Shown here: piece after piece, positions 53,161 to 63,144 of the stretch
How the letters are laid out: each line of letters starts with the position of its first letter
Position numbering within the stretch: the stretch's first letter is position 1
Assembly (NCBI GenBank): GCA_023376005.1
Contig: CM042152.1
Location: 83,912,878-83,976,877, forward strand
From: Doryteuthis pealeii
Lineage: Eukaryota > Mollusca > Cephalopoda > Myopsida > Loliginidae
Direction: 5' to 3'
Length of the DNA stretch: 64,000 bases
Translations under genes and position numbers: made by a program
Notes under the pieces: generated by a model
Told to the model about the DNA's origin: nothing
Databases searched by the model: none
What the model saw: only the letters and a program-made list of their open reading frames with translations

Positions 53161-53612
53161 TCTATTAATAATGGAGATTGTCTGTAACAAAAACTATGTC
53201 ATAGCTCTGCGTCACTTATGTCACAATATTCTTATGCTATATACAACCAAAATTTGAGTAAGCAATTTTAAAAATTGTTTTTTACTCTCGTCCTTTTTTT
53301 TGTTTTACAGTAACAAGAAGTTAAGTAAAAAGTTTACAAATAAATAAATACCTACGATTTTGTGTAAAATTGATGTGGAAAATATTCCAAATAATTTTTT
53401 GATTATTACATGCATGCAACATTTTATTTGAGAGGGACGGGGCTCAGTTTTCATTTCAAATTGTTTTTTTTTTTACTCCTTTAATAAATATGAGGATTTG
53501 TCTTACTTATGATACAAACACTCCGACATTGAATTTTTAACTCCCAACCTCTCAGGCAATGTCTTTCAAAAATTAATTTTTACGACGCCCGGAAGGTGTT
53601 TTCTGTTGCTAG
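53161..53612 (+). mobile_element. Non-autonomous Helitron-like element, type A (copy A4)
   Basis: Preceded by A, begins TCTATTAATAATGGAGATTG, ends TTGCTAG followed by T. The 3' hairpin region GACGCCCGGAAGGTG remains. About 452 bp; followed by (TAA)n. Confidence 0.77.
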
Positions 53613-54076
53613 TAATAATAATAATAATAATTTGATCTGACAACACACTGATTCATCATCTATGACAGTGACCAAAATCTTTATCAAGATATCTGGTTAT
53701 GGGACAGAGTACAGGGAAGTGTGGATTCATGCCTTTCTCAAAGCCATCATGAGAGATTTCATTTTCCACACTTCACACTTCCACTGTCCAGCTGCGTTTA
53801 CTCTGTATATAGATAACTTGGACAGTAAGTAGCTGCAAAGCTGTAACCCCACTCGACTTGTCAATTTTGACAGGGCCCTGTTAAATGTCTTTTTCCAAAA
53901 TTGCATTCATTAACAGGCATTCTATACTCTATGATCAGTAACCAGGAATTAATAGAAGTCTTATTGGCTGAGTTATATTCTAGATCCAAAGCATAAATAT
54001 GAAATATGATCAAAAATTTCTGAGACTGTCCCTGTTTGCAAATAAACTAAGCACAGGACAGTCATATATGCACAGC
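53613..54076. other. Non-coding stretch
   Basis: Nothing recognised. Confidence 0.4.
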
Positions 54077-54630
54077 AGGAAGTGCGTTGTGTAATGGTTA
54101 AAGTCATGGGAAATGAACTCACCGCCCAGAGTTCAAATCCTGGACGTGATAATTGCATTTCACTTAGCGCTAATACCCTTTGGAAAGGTATGAATCCTAC
54201 TCTCGTTCCAGCTATGGGTAAATAGTAGGGCAGACCGGATTCTTTAACCTTGCTTAGGCAACCGGTCTAGGAGAAGGAAAACTCTGAATTCAAACCTGTT
54301 GAACTCCGCTTAAGAAATTGACCTTGTGTCACATCCTGCTCATGTGGAGGGGTTGATAAATATATATATGCACAGCAGGAGGCACATAGTGTAATGGTTA
54401 GAGTCGTAGGAGTTCAAGTCTTGGACAAGGTTGTTTGCATTTTATATAGTGCTAATACCCTTGGGAAAGGTATGCATCCAAATACTCTCCTTCCAGCTGT
54501 TGGTAAATAGTAGGGCAGACTGGGCTATTTAACCTTGGTATGGCAACCAGTCAAGGAGAAGAATGCTGAATTCAAACCTGTTAAACCGCTTAAAAAATTG
54601 ATCTTGTGTCACATCCTACTTGTGAGGAGT
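54077..54630 (+). repeat. Two SINE family 2 copies in tandem (T3, T4)
   Basis: T3 (54077-54362) and T4 (54376-54630) are both preceded by ATATGCACAGCAGGA, so the second copy came with a short upstream repeat. Heads: GTTGTGTAATGGTTAAAGTC and AGTGTAATGGTTAGAGTC. T4 has a deletion between the box A and box B regions. Confidence 0.87.
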
Positions 54631-54639
54631 TTTGGTTTG

Positions 54640-54720
54640 GCTTCTTTGTTTAATGGCATATCAACCTTCATGGGTTATTTAATATTAAAGCCGTCCTTAT
54701 AAAAGAACAGAAGTGGTACT
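54640..54720 (+). repeat. Short repeat shared with 16130-16240
   Basis: TTTAATGGCATATCAACC, GGGTTATTTAATATTAAAGC and CCTTATAAAAGAACAG match that locus in order. Confidence 0.55.
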
Positions 54721-54955
54721 AAGTAAAGTCATCGAGGAAGCCTAAAGTCAGTATTAGCCAGTTAGTGAGGGAGTCTATCCTCTTTTCACTAATGCTAGAC
54801 CAAGGAGATTGTTTTGCCATCTGAGGTGGATCACTACACCGACCATCTGCTCCGCACTTTACCACACAGATCCCTGTGCTAGTCATATGCTGAGTTGGCT
54901 ATGGCCGGTATCGAACCTGGAACCTTGTGGTTTCTAGTCATATGCTCTACCAACT
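54718..54955 (-). repeat. tRNA-derived SINE, family 1 (copy S12)
   Basis: Diverged copy with head complement GCTCTACCAACT at the right, where a family 2 variant begins. Confidence 0.82.
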
Positions 54956-54956
54956 T

Positions 54957-55053
54957 TCCCAAAGAGTATTAATCCAAAAGTGAACATATCAGATCGACTG
55001 GGATTTGAACTCACTCACTACAATGACACAGTCCAGCATGTTAGCCACTACAT
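54957..55053 (-). repeat. tRNA-like SINE, family 2 variant, interrupted
   Basis: Complement of the GTTAGCCACTACA head and the box B-like TGAGTTCAAATCCCAG. It is cut at 55053 by the hAT-like structure and resumes at 55989 with CACTACACCATGGGG. Confidence 0.7.
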
Positions 55054-55996
55054 CAGGGAGCCGCATCCGGCCCTCGAGTGATTTTCATCCGGCCCACCAA
55101 CTTAACACCTGGACTCTAATTATCCAATGAATACATTATTTGGAAGTATATATTCTTGGGAACAATTGTTTCCAAGAATGAAATATGCTAAATGTCATTT
55201 AACTCTTTGCTTACCAAATTTCCCCCATAACTGTACCGAATTTTTGTGGTATTTTTTTTACCTGCTTTCAGGATTTCCCAGAAAAATTGTATATAAAGCC
55301 TCATGAATTTTCTGTTAACCATTTTCAATAAAGTCAGCAGTCTGATGATACTCATAGCTATACACAAATTTTCATGGTATTTTTTTTATCTGCATGATGG
55401 GGTATTTCAAAATTCACTATTTAGTCACCTCAGAATTCATTCTGTTCAAATAAAGTCATATCATTATTGTATAAACAGTTTGTCATGGTCTTCCTTTGAG
55501 ACTCTGCAAAAGATTGCCGACCCCTGTTCTAGAGTATCACTCTAATTCTATATATGAATGTATTAGTTATTTTGTATAATATGGATATTAAAAATTGTCT
55601 TTTTATAAAGATGCAGATAAAAAAAAATTATGGCTCAGTCAATCTTTAAAAAAAAAAAAACCCAAAAAACAAGTTGGAAGTACAAATTTCTAGAGCAGGG
55701 TTTAGCAACCCTCAGCCTGTGGGCCGCATCTGGCCCTCAAGTCATTTTCATCCGGCCCACCAACTTAACACCTGAACTCTAATTATCCAATGAATACATT
55801 ATTTGGAAGTATATATTCTTGGGAACAATTGTTTCCAAGAATGAAATATGCTAAATATCATTTAACTCTTTTCTTCTTATCAAATTTCCCTGGTATTTTT
55901 GTATAAAGAGTTTATGTCATGGCCCTCTTTTGAAAATTCTGCATAGCTGTTTGTCCCTCTCTCTCTCCAAAAGATTGTCGACCCCCTGCACTACAC
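55046..55996. mobile_element. hAT-like composite: two copies with exchanged target duplications
   Basis: H1 (55054-55526) and H2 (55696-55988) share GCCGCATCYGGCCCTCRAGT, TCATCCGGCCCACCAACTTA and AACAATTGTTTCCAAGAATG. H2 starts CAGGGTTTAGCAACC and both end ...CGACCCCTG or CGACCCCCTG, hAT-type termini. Outer flanks: CACTACAT (55046-55053) and CACTACAC (55989-55996). Inner flanks: TTCTAGAG at 55527-55534 and at 55688-55695. H1 lacks about 18 bp near its left end. No transposase is encoded. Confidence 0.85.
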
Positions 55997-56004
55997 CATG
56001 GGGA

Positions 56005-56660
56005 GTTCTTCATGTGGAGGGGGTTGGGTAAATACATATACTGTTGCTTGATATTAACTGCATAGAATCAATAGACCTCATTTGGAACGACCTTCAAATT
56101 ATTTGGTTTTAGATTAGTATAATTATCATGTTCTATAGGGAATTAGTATTAATTAATTGCAATGAGAAATCAACAGGCAGTTAGTTCTCTACTAGAAAAC
56201 CAAGACTGTTGAATCTAGATCAAGTGTCATAAGTTGTTCAGTTCACAAGAAGGTTGAACAAGGCTTTAAATACAAGAAAACAACAATGGCAGAAATTCTA
56301 TGATGGTTTATAATTCAGGGCTGTGGAATTGGAATCATGGACTCGAAGTTGGAAGCAATTGTGAGGTCACTGGGGTCAGAGTCAATAAAACTATACAGAC
56401 TGACTCCAGTTGAATCTACATTAAAAACAATTTGAAATAAAAACTTAGTTCTGTTCCTCTCAAATAAAATGTTGCATGTATCTAATAATTATTAATTAAA
56501 TAATTATTTTGAATATTTTACTTATAAATTTTACACCAAATTGTATGTATTCTTGCTTTAAAAAACAATGTGGACCGTTTAATGTTGTATACTCAAATTC
56601 TACGTATTAAAGATTTTGAATATAAATTAAATGCTTATTGATAAGCTTACATAATTCTTG
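56005..56660. other. Non-coding stretch
   Basis: Nothing recognised; ordinary A/T-rich sequence before the retroelement. Confidence 0.4.
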
Positions 56661-56669
56661 AGGGTATTG

Positions 56670-56928
56670 TGATGTCTAGTGGGAATCGAACTCGCTCCTC
56701 AATGACACTAGTAATGATGTCACAAATATATCCTCGAGAGGCCTCTACCTGTCACAATAGTCAAAATAATACTGCTAGCTGTTTCTCAGTTGTCGTATGT
56801 AATCGCTTGACTCCCTGTCTCTCCGTCGCCGTATGTTTTTATACACACCCGATCTCGTGAGAATTTGCATACGTGCAATACTATTCTCGCCGGTTCGAGA
56901 TCGCCCATTATTAAAGGTAGTGCTTACA
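56670..56928 (-). repeat. 3' LTR of the Ty3/gypsy element (approximate limits)
   Basis: On the minus strand it begins near TGTAAGCACTACC (56928), just after a purine-rich AGGAAAGAAA (possible polypurine tract, about 56940-56949). It contains a TATA box TATAAAAAC (about 56835-56843) and ends near GCGAGTTCGATTCCCACTAG. The same end sequence reappears at 60735-60758, where the internal region starts, so it marks the LTR edge. The exact terminal dinucleotides are uncertain. Confidence 0.65.
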
Positions 56929-57416
56929 GCAGCCATGTTTCTTTCCTGCGATGCAAGCCAGACTCATCCGCGCACGCTTTGTGTTCCGAGGTACGTTACT
57001 TTCATTACATCTACACTCCTCCCTGATCTGAGGATCACACAAAGTGCAGTGCGGAGCAGGTCTCTTTAGTCTGCTACTTCGTCTAAGCGGGACACGCTCG
57101 GTGGTATCTTCATCCTCAGTTGTATCATCGGATGTGTCTCTCTCTGTGGTATCTCCGTCCTCAGTTGTAACATCGGATATGTTCTGGGCCCATTCTGGCC
57201 ACACTCGTGATCGCTTTCAGATGCTGCTGAATCCTCCTGCGTCAAATCCTCATACAGCCTCAGTGCTTCATCGTCAGAGGAGGTGGTGTGACAACTAGTG
57301 GCGTCTGCTCCACGCAGAGGACGAACATCCTTTATGTGGCGAGGTGTCCCGTCGACAAGGACCGAATGTGGGCTGTAGACCTTGGTTATCCGTCCCTTTC
57401 CAAACTGAGTCGTACA
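56911..57416 (-). pseudogene. Ty3/gypsy pol, C-terminal tail after integrase
   Basis: Open for 97 codons (57204-56911), with acidic DTTERDTSDDTTED repeats followed by PLRRSSRLKRP, a usual ending for polyproteins of this type. A 42-bp segment is duplicated in tandem (around 57100-57180). 57205-57416 is the GC-rich link to the integrase in another frame. Confidence 0.7.
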
Positions 57417-58140
57417 TCACCCATGCGGGATCTTGACCCAGACGATATCACCCACTTTGTAATTGCTGGGACCAGAGTCTTCTGGTATCGATGCTACATC
57501 GATGCCCTTTATACGGGCCGTGTATGTATGTATCGCATTAGCTGGTGCAGTTGAAATTGTTGTATCATCCTTGGGAGTTACATTGTACCAGTACACTGCT
57601 TCCATCACTGAACACCGTGTTCTTGTGACAATGCGCTTGATCGTACGATGGGATCTCTCTGCAATCCCGTTACCCGACGGCACGTGTGCACATCGGAATC
57701 TCATCCGGACACCCCAGCGCTCGGCAAAGTTAGTGAATGTCTCTCCACAAAAGGCCGTGGCGTGGTCCGTGAGTAATTCGGCAGGCGCCCCCCCCCCTTT
57801 ATCTCCTCCGTAGAATATAGTCTCTAGCTGCCGGATGATGCTGGCAGAGTCCTGGCGCAGTAACTGTCTCCAAATGGCAAATCGACTGGGACCGCAGTCG
57901 ATCAACGTTAGTAATGCTGACCTTCAAGGTGGGTCACGTCCATCCCGACCCTCCTCCAGCTCTCACATACGTCCAGTCTACCCGTCCTCCACATTACCGA
58001 GCCGGATCTATGGATTGACATTCCTCGCAGTCCCTGCTACTTCCCGCACAGCTGCCTTAGAGACCTTGGGACTAACCAACCTTGCGAAGTAGAGTGTGCG
58101 TTTTACGCCAGGATGTCCACAAGATCGGTGAATAGTCCGA
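57417..58140 (-). pseudogene. Ty3/gypsy integrase
   Basis: The HHCC zinc-binding region (58030-58140) is split by frameshifts: HRSCGHPG in one frame and DCEECQ in another. The catalytic core is open from 57905 to 57417 (162 codons): first Asp in MIDCGPSRF, second in LLTDHATAF, and Glu in GNGIAERSHRT, exactly 35 residues after the second Asp (DD35E). A C-terminal KVGDIVWVK block follows. All catalytic residues are intact although the whole gene is broken. Confidence 0.88.
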
Positions 58141-58640
58141 ATGCGACCGGGAATCCAGTTCTCCTATGGACGCGGCGCATACTGGCTCAGTGGGTTCCGT
58201 TTCTTTACGGATTGCATCCAACCATCGCTGGGGCACTCTGGTAAGTGTATCAGCTCGGTTTGCGTGAGATTTGACGAGCACCACGTCGATTGTTGTCCAT
58301 ACTCCGCAGCTAATTCATGGAGCGTGCTCAGCCGGCGTCTTATTAACATCTCTGATGCTGCTTTAGTCCGTATCCTCGTTTTCCCAGACAGAGTGTCCAA
58401 AATCCATCTCTGCACACAGGCCGAGTCCGTCCGCAGTGAATCACTCTCGCCTTCCATTGTAATGCCAGGTTAACACCCCTTAACACTGCATCAAGCTCTG
58501 CCAGATTTATGTGCTGATCTGAGTGTATTGGTCGTAGCCAGCTTGCGTCTTCAACTATGGCTCCGCCATATTCAATAGCCACACCGTGGCCAAGGAACTT
58601 GCGTCTACCCACACAGTGACATCCCGACCGTTCACGCACC
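58141..58640 (-). pseudogene. Ty3/gypsy RNase H region
   Basis: INLAELDAVLRGVNLALQW (58639-58343 frame) carries the conserved Glu. TDSACVQRWILDTLSG in the next frame carries the TDS aspartate. SHANRADTLTRVP in a third frame carries the final Asp region. At least two frameshifts separate the parts. Confidence 0.8.
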
Positions 58641-58984
58641 AGTCACCGTGTGCCGGATCAATTTGTGCGCGTCCTCACAATAATCTCCTCCATCATCCGA
58701 CGCAGTGGAGGGTCTTCAACTTCGTCATCCATCCTGTTGTTACGGCGTTCGCTCTCCGTTTCAAGAACGCTGTTGCAACACGGAGCCAGCCACACACTGG
58801 AAAATGCCCGTCAGCCGCCCACACACTGAAAAGATGCTTCGACGTGTAAGTACGTCAGGAGCTGTCGGGTACTCGCCGTCTCTCGTCGCCATTGGAGTCT
58901 GCCGTGCTCCTCCCAGACATGCAAGCCCAACACACGAGCGCCACTACTCAGTTGCTCCGGTCCTTACAGGTCAGCCCAAACAGC

Positions 58985-59640
58985 TCAAGATGCGCCTTCA
59001 CAATGAGCCGCCAGACATACACTCTCGTTGACGAATATGTCGTCGATGTATGACGAGTAAGCGCTGTTGATTGTTTCATCCTGCCCGATCACAGCTTTGA
59101 CAACGGATCGCATGATCTGTGGAGCCACGTTCAGCCCGAACCCCAAACGGGTAAGGCAATACCTTTGCCCGTTAACCTTCACCGTTTGGAATGGCCACAA
59201 AGACTTGTCAACGTGAATTTGCAGGTAAGCACGGCGCAGGTCTACTATAGCGACATTTGACCCTTGCTGTCGCCATTCCCTCAGCTTTTGAGCGCAAACG
59301 TCTGCATTGGCTGTGTACGCATCCACATACGCATTCAGCTCGCGATAGTCCATGACTGGTCGAACTTTGTGTTTATTCTCCTGTACTACAGCCATCAACG
59401 GAATCAGACCCTTGGGGGGTCCAAGCTCGTCTTCAGGGTACGGAAGCAGCCACCATTGTCTATCCAACTCTGCAGTTCGCGATTGTACTCCTCTTGGAGA
59501 TGGATAGGGATGGTATATCCTGCTAGCCTGTTTTTCAACGCGGCTGGTGGCTGGTTGTCGACCACTTCCACGATGCAGTCCAAATTCTTTCACGTGCATC
59601 ATACTCTGCACGAAGTCAGGCTCACTGATCCGGATGGCAG
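58985..59640 (-). pseudogene. Ty3/gypsy reverse transcriptase
   Basis: Open for 208 codons from 59611. Blocks in order: KHKVRPVMDYRELNAYV, VAIVDLRRAYLQIHV (first catalytic Asp), YCLTRLGFGLNVAPQIM and YIDDIFV (catalytic pair, about 59034-59050). The thumb/connection region (58640-58985) is frame-broken. GC-rich unlike the surrounding DNA. Confidence 0.92.
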
Positions 59641-59743
59641 CGCGAATGGTTCGCTAGACTGGGGAAATTTGACGTCGCCGGTGCTAGTAACGATCACTCG
59701 CCCAGCTGCTTGATTGCGTCCAATCCTAGCAACAAGTCAAATC

Positions 59744-60061
59744 CTAGTAACCCCCCATCCACACGACGAACTTTATGTCGAGGGGGTTCCTGTTGCTTAC
59801 GCCAAGTTGGACTTCCAATTCCGCAGGCAACTGAGTGTCCTTCCACCCACTGTTAGTACCTGCACTTCTCTTTTCGCCACGTCTGACAGCATGCCATGCC
59901 GTATCAGTGATTGGCGTACAACCAGTGTCCACGAGGCGGTACGCATCCTCCCATTGATACCGTACAGCGATCACAGGCAGCGCGCGCTCAGTTGAGGTTT
60001 GGGGAGGAGACTGGCGCTGAGAAATCGTCGCCCTTTTCCGTTTCCCGGACATTTCGAGCAA
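59744..60061 (-). pseudogene. Ty3/gypsy aspartic protease
   Basis: The frame holds YRLVDTGCTPI (DTG at about 59925-59936), the active-site motif of retroelement proteases with Cys where Ser or Ala is usual. The second half is less clear. It lies between gag and reverse transcriptase as expected for gag-pro-pol order. Confidence 0.78.
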
Positions 60062-60720
60062 TGTGACCCTGTGCTTGCACCGGTAACAGGTGAGGGTTGT
60101 CGCGGTCTGGGACTTTCACGTCGCATGAGACAATCACGAGCCAGGTGATTGGGTCCGTTACATGGTAACACTTTGTTTGGGCAGCAGTTTCCTTTGCCTG
60201 ACAACATGGGGATGTGTTGCTGCGGCTGCCAGCCCTATACCTGCAGAGCTGTCTTTTATATTGCCGGGCGCGGGCCAATATTTCTGATATGCCCAGGTCA
60301 TCCACCCGGGATGTGGCCTGGAGAAGTTCCTCTGCATGTTCTGGCAACCCGGCAATGAAACGCACATATCAAAACCCCGCTCTGGCATACCTCCGAACAG
60401 AACTGCAAGCTTGCGCAGCTCTGCCAAGAAACATCAACCGTTTCTCCAGGACGCAAGGGCATGCCGCAAACTGCTTGTAAGCGTCACAGAGTTAAGGGCA
60501 AACGCTGGTATAAGGCTTCTTTATACAGGCGAAGTTGGCCTCTTTCGTCGCTCAGTTGTTGGTAAACAGCATATCACACCTGTAAGGCGCATCGGACCAC
60601 ACACTCGATTCTCTTCACGCCGCTCAGCTGACCACTAGTTCCGCCTTCTCTTAACCATTCACTACCGGATTGCCCCAGAATCGGTCCCGTCAAAAGGGGT
60701 ATCAACTTGGGTCGAGCCAT
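59971..60720 (-). pseudogene. Ty3/gypsy gag with zinc knuckle
   Basis: The putative start codon is at 60720 (MARPKLIPLL), close to the LTR edge. Downstream pieces lie in different frames: ELRKLAVLFGGMPERGF, FIAGLPEHAEELLQATSRV and ISEILARARQYKRQ, a capsid-like order. A CCHC knuckle at about 60145-60190 is split by a frameshift, with the first Cys in one frame and CNGPNHLARDC in the next. A stop and several frameshifts make it non-functional as read. Confidence 0.8.
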
Positions 60721-60759
60721 AATGCCGAAATAGTCTTCTAGTGGGAATCGAACTCGCTN
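60721..60759 (-). mobile_element. 5' LTR edge, truncated at an ambiguous base
   Basis: GCGAGTTCGATTCCCACTAG on the minus strand equals the end of the 3' LTR. The next base (60759) is N and the sequence beyond no longer matches the LTR. The 5' LTR is thus reduced to about 24 bp, or was lost or collapsed in the assembly. Confidence 0.7.
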
Positions 60760-61015
60760 TCATCTAGTAGTGTAGAAAAAACAATAGCAGATATAATGTT
60801 AAAAAAAATCAGAAACAAGAGTTTTGGGTAATTTTATCAGATTATTACTGTGATTATAATATTCATTGGTCTCATATGCTTAGTAGTAAACCAAGTGCAC
60901 AGAAAAACAGTTTTCCCTAAGGTCAAAGGGGATGCAGGTTCAAATCTCACTGGGCACTTATCCTTTATTGTTGTTTAGGATTATTGAAGTCAGTCAGTCA
61001 GTCAGTGAGTCTACT
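60760..61015. other. Non-coding segment
   Basis: Nothing recognised. Confidence 0.4.
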
Positions 61016-61610
61016 ATTGGTTTGAACAACAGCAACTGGCCAAGCACAACTGAACCAGTGTCAAGACAACTGGTACTTACTTGTGGGAATTCAGAATAGT
61101 CCACTCATGCATTTGGGTGATTCCATTCCTAGAGTTCTGATTGGCTTCTATGATGTCTGAGGTTTCATAAATAACCTGCCTATCATTTGGTTTGAACAAC
61201 AGCAACTGGCCAAGCACAATTGAACCAGTCAAGACAACTGGTACTTATGGGAATCAGAATAGTCCACTAGCATTGGGTGATTCCATCCTAGAGTTCTGAT
61301 TGGCTTCTGATGTTCTGAGTTTCATAATAACCGCCTATCATTGGTTTGAACAACAGCAACTGGCCAAGCACAATTGAACCAGTGTCAAGACAACTGGTAC
61401 TTATGGGAATCAGAATAGTCCACTCATGCATTTGGGTGATTCCATTCCTAGAGTTCTGATTGGCTTCTATGATGTTCTGAGGTTTCATAAATAACCTGCC
61501 ACTTTGCAGTAGTCTTTGCAGCAAATCAGGTTTGTATTAAGTTACGACTGCTTGCTGCCTTGTCGTACCAATTCGACGGTAATTCGAACTAGTATGATTA
61601 TTCTACATCT
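61016..61610 (+). repeat. Promoter-like module, diverged copy with tandem triplication
   Basis: A unit of about 150-170 bp (GGTTTGAACAACAGCAACTG, GAACCAGTGTCAAGACAACT, GATTCCATTCCTAGAGTTCT, GATTGGCTTCTATGATG) is present three times: about 61018-61190, 61191-61340 and 61341-61500. Then come TTAAGTTACGACTGCTTGC and CAATTCGACGGTAATTCGAA, the counterpart of 47035-47090. The inverted CCAAT box (GATTGGCT) and a CATAAATAACC A/T box are repeated in each unit. Confidence 0.75.
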
Positions 61611-61639
61611 CTCCTTCCTACAAGGATACATACTGTTCT

Positions 61640-61840
61640 TCACTGTTGTAGACTACCATGTCAGCAGGGTGTAGAATACACTGACTGTATCACTTGCAAA
61701 GGGCTAAAACTCCTCCCAGATCTTATCCTTTATTATTGTTTAGGATACACACTGTTCTTCCTTTTTGTAGACTACCCTGTCAGCAGGGCATAGAATACAC
61801 TGTATCCCCTGCAGAGATGTAATACTCTCCCACAAAATGC
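61640..61840 (+). repeat. Tandem duplication of ~105 bp
   Basis: TGTAGACTACCATGTCAGCA and TAGAATACACTG occur at about 61647 and 61767, with TTATTGTTTAGGATACA between. Related to the end of family 4. Confidence 0.7.
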
Positions 61841-61856
61841 ATGTCCTGAGTATTGT

Positions 61857-62205
61857 AGAAGTTATCCCCCAGATATCATAGAAACAATACAATACTCACC
61901 GTTGTAGTGCGATTCTAAGTACCATCGAGTTAGCAGACAAAAACAACATGCAAGCTGTAACTTAAATACAGTCCTTGCATGCTGCTGGTATAGTGCAGAC
62001 TGATGGCTAAAGAGTGGGTACTTATCCATATCTTTACTCACCCTGAAAACCATCAGCCAATCAAAACCCAGGAAGTGAACTTGCCAGAGTTCATAATGGA
62101 ATAACCCAAAGCTGTATATAAACCACCTACCAACACTCTAGAGATAGTTTTACATTCAACTTGTAACAGAGCTGAATACTTGACACAAAATACAACAAGT
62201 ATGAC
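61857..62205 (-). promoter_or_regulatory. Promoter-like repeat module, inverted full copy
   Basis: Reverse complement of 46815-47165: same inverted CCAAT box (about 62055), same first-exon-like segment. The ATG-GTGAGT junction has become ACGGTGAGTATTG on the minus strand (about 61897-61909), so the start codon is lost here. Confidence 0.6.
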
Positions 62206-62370
62206 ACCAAACTGATGGAGGTTCCAATTCTGAAATTCTGGGGAGTATGGAGTTCCCTACATTGACATTACTCCCATGTCCACTCCAACCTGGAATGATG
62301 GTGCCTATTAGGGGCCCATCTATAGTTTAAATAGACCTGTTTAAAAATTATTCATATTCAATAGATGTCT
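62206..62370 (-). repeat. Family 4 fragment
   Basis: GGTTCCAATTCTGAAATTCT, GGGGAGTATGGAGTTCCC and GGGCCCATCTATAGTTTAAA follow the inverted family 4 order. Confidence 0.75.
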
Positions 62371-62444
62371 ATATGAATGCATAAAACCTCATTTGGATGA
62401 TAAAATAATTCCCTTTTCAAAAGAATTGTCTCTAATGGGTAATT

Positions 62445-63033
62445 CCATGTCAACTCATCCAGGCCATGTCACCCACCCTCTTTTTGTACAGGTGTGGACT
62501 AGGTTACAGTTAGTCAATCCCCCAAATTTGAGCTTCCAATTCCAAAGATTGGCCAAGTTATGTTGATTTTAAACTTGAAAAATTTGAGAGCGACATTTTG
62601 TAATCTATTTTTGTCTATAAAATGAGTTCAAGAGCTTCCTTACTAAATTTTTATATGCAGTGCCACATTGCAATTTTTCCACTTATTGATTGTGCTATGA
62701 AAAAATCAGAAATCATTAATAACTTAAAAAGGGTTAATTTTATGCCCCAGGCCAAAAAGCTTCTATGAATCAATTTTTAGTAGTAGGGAAGCTCTAGAAC
62801 TCATTTTATAGACAAAAATAGATTACAAAATGTCGTCATTTTTTCCACACCCCCCAAAAAATTTTTTCAAGTTTAAAATCAACATAACTACCAATTTTTG
62901 GAATTGGAGTTTCAAATTTGGGGATTGTCTAACTTTAACCTAGTCCAAACCTGTACAAAATTTCAAAAAAAAATTGATGGGTTGGTGACAATTTTACTTT
63001 TTTCTGTATGATTTGATATGGAATTATCCTAAT
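62445..63033. mobile_element. Large foldback element
   Basis: The left arm about 62445-62670 and right arm about 62785-63033 are inverted (GGTAATTCCATGTCAACTCA; CCAATTCCAAAGATTGG; TAACATAACTTGG-type; GATTACAAAATGTCG). TAA/TTA lies at both outer edges. Non-coding. A lone arm occurs at 21509-21658, and the outermost 18 bp resemble the ends of 46078-46747. Confidence 0.85.
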
Positions 63034-63144
63034 CCTAACTAATAACACAAATAATATTGTCACCAGCTATTCAGATTTTTGCCATATTCTTAAATTGCTT
63101 ATTTTAATTTTATTAATTTCTTTTTTTTTTTTTTTCTGAAAAAA

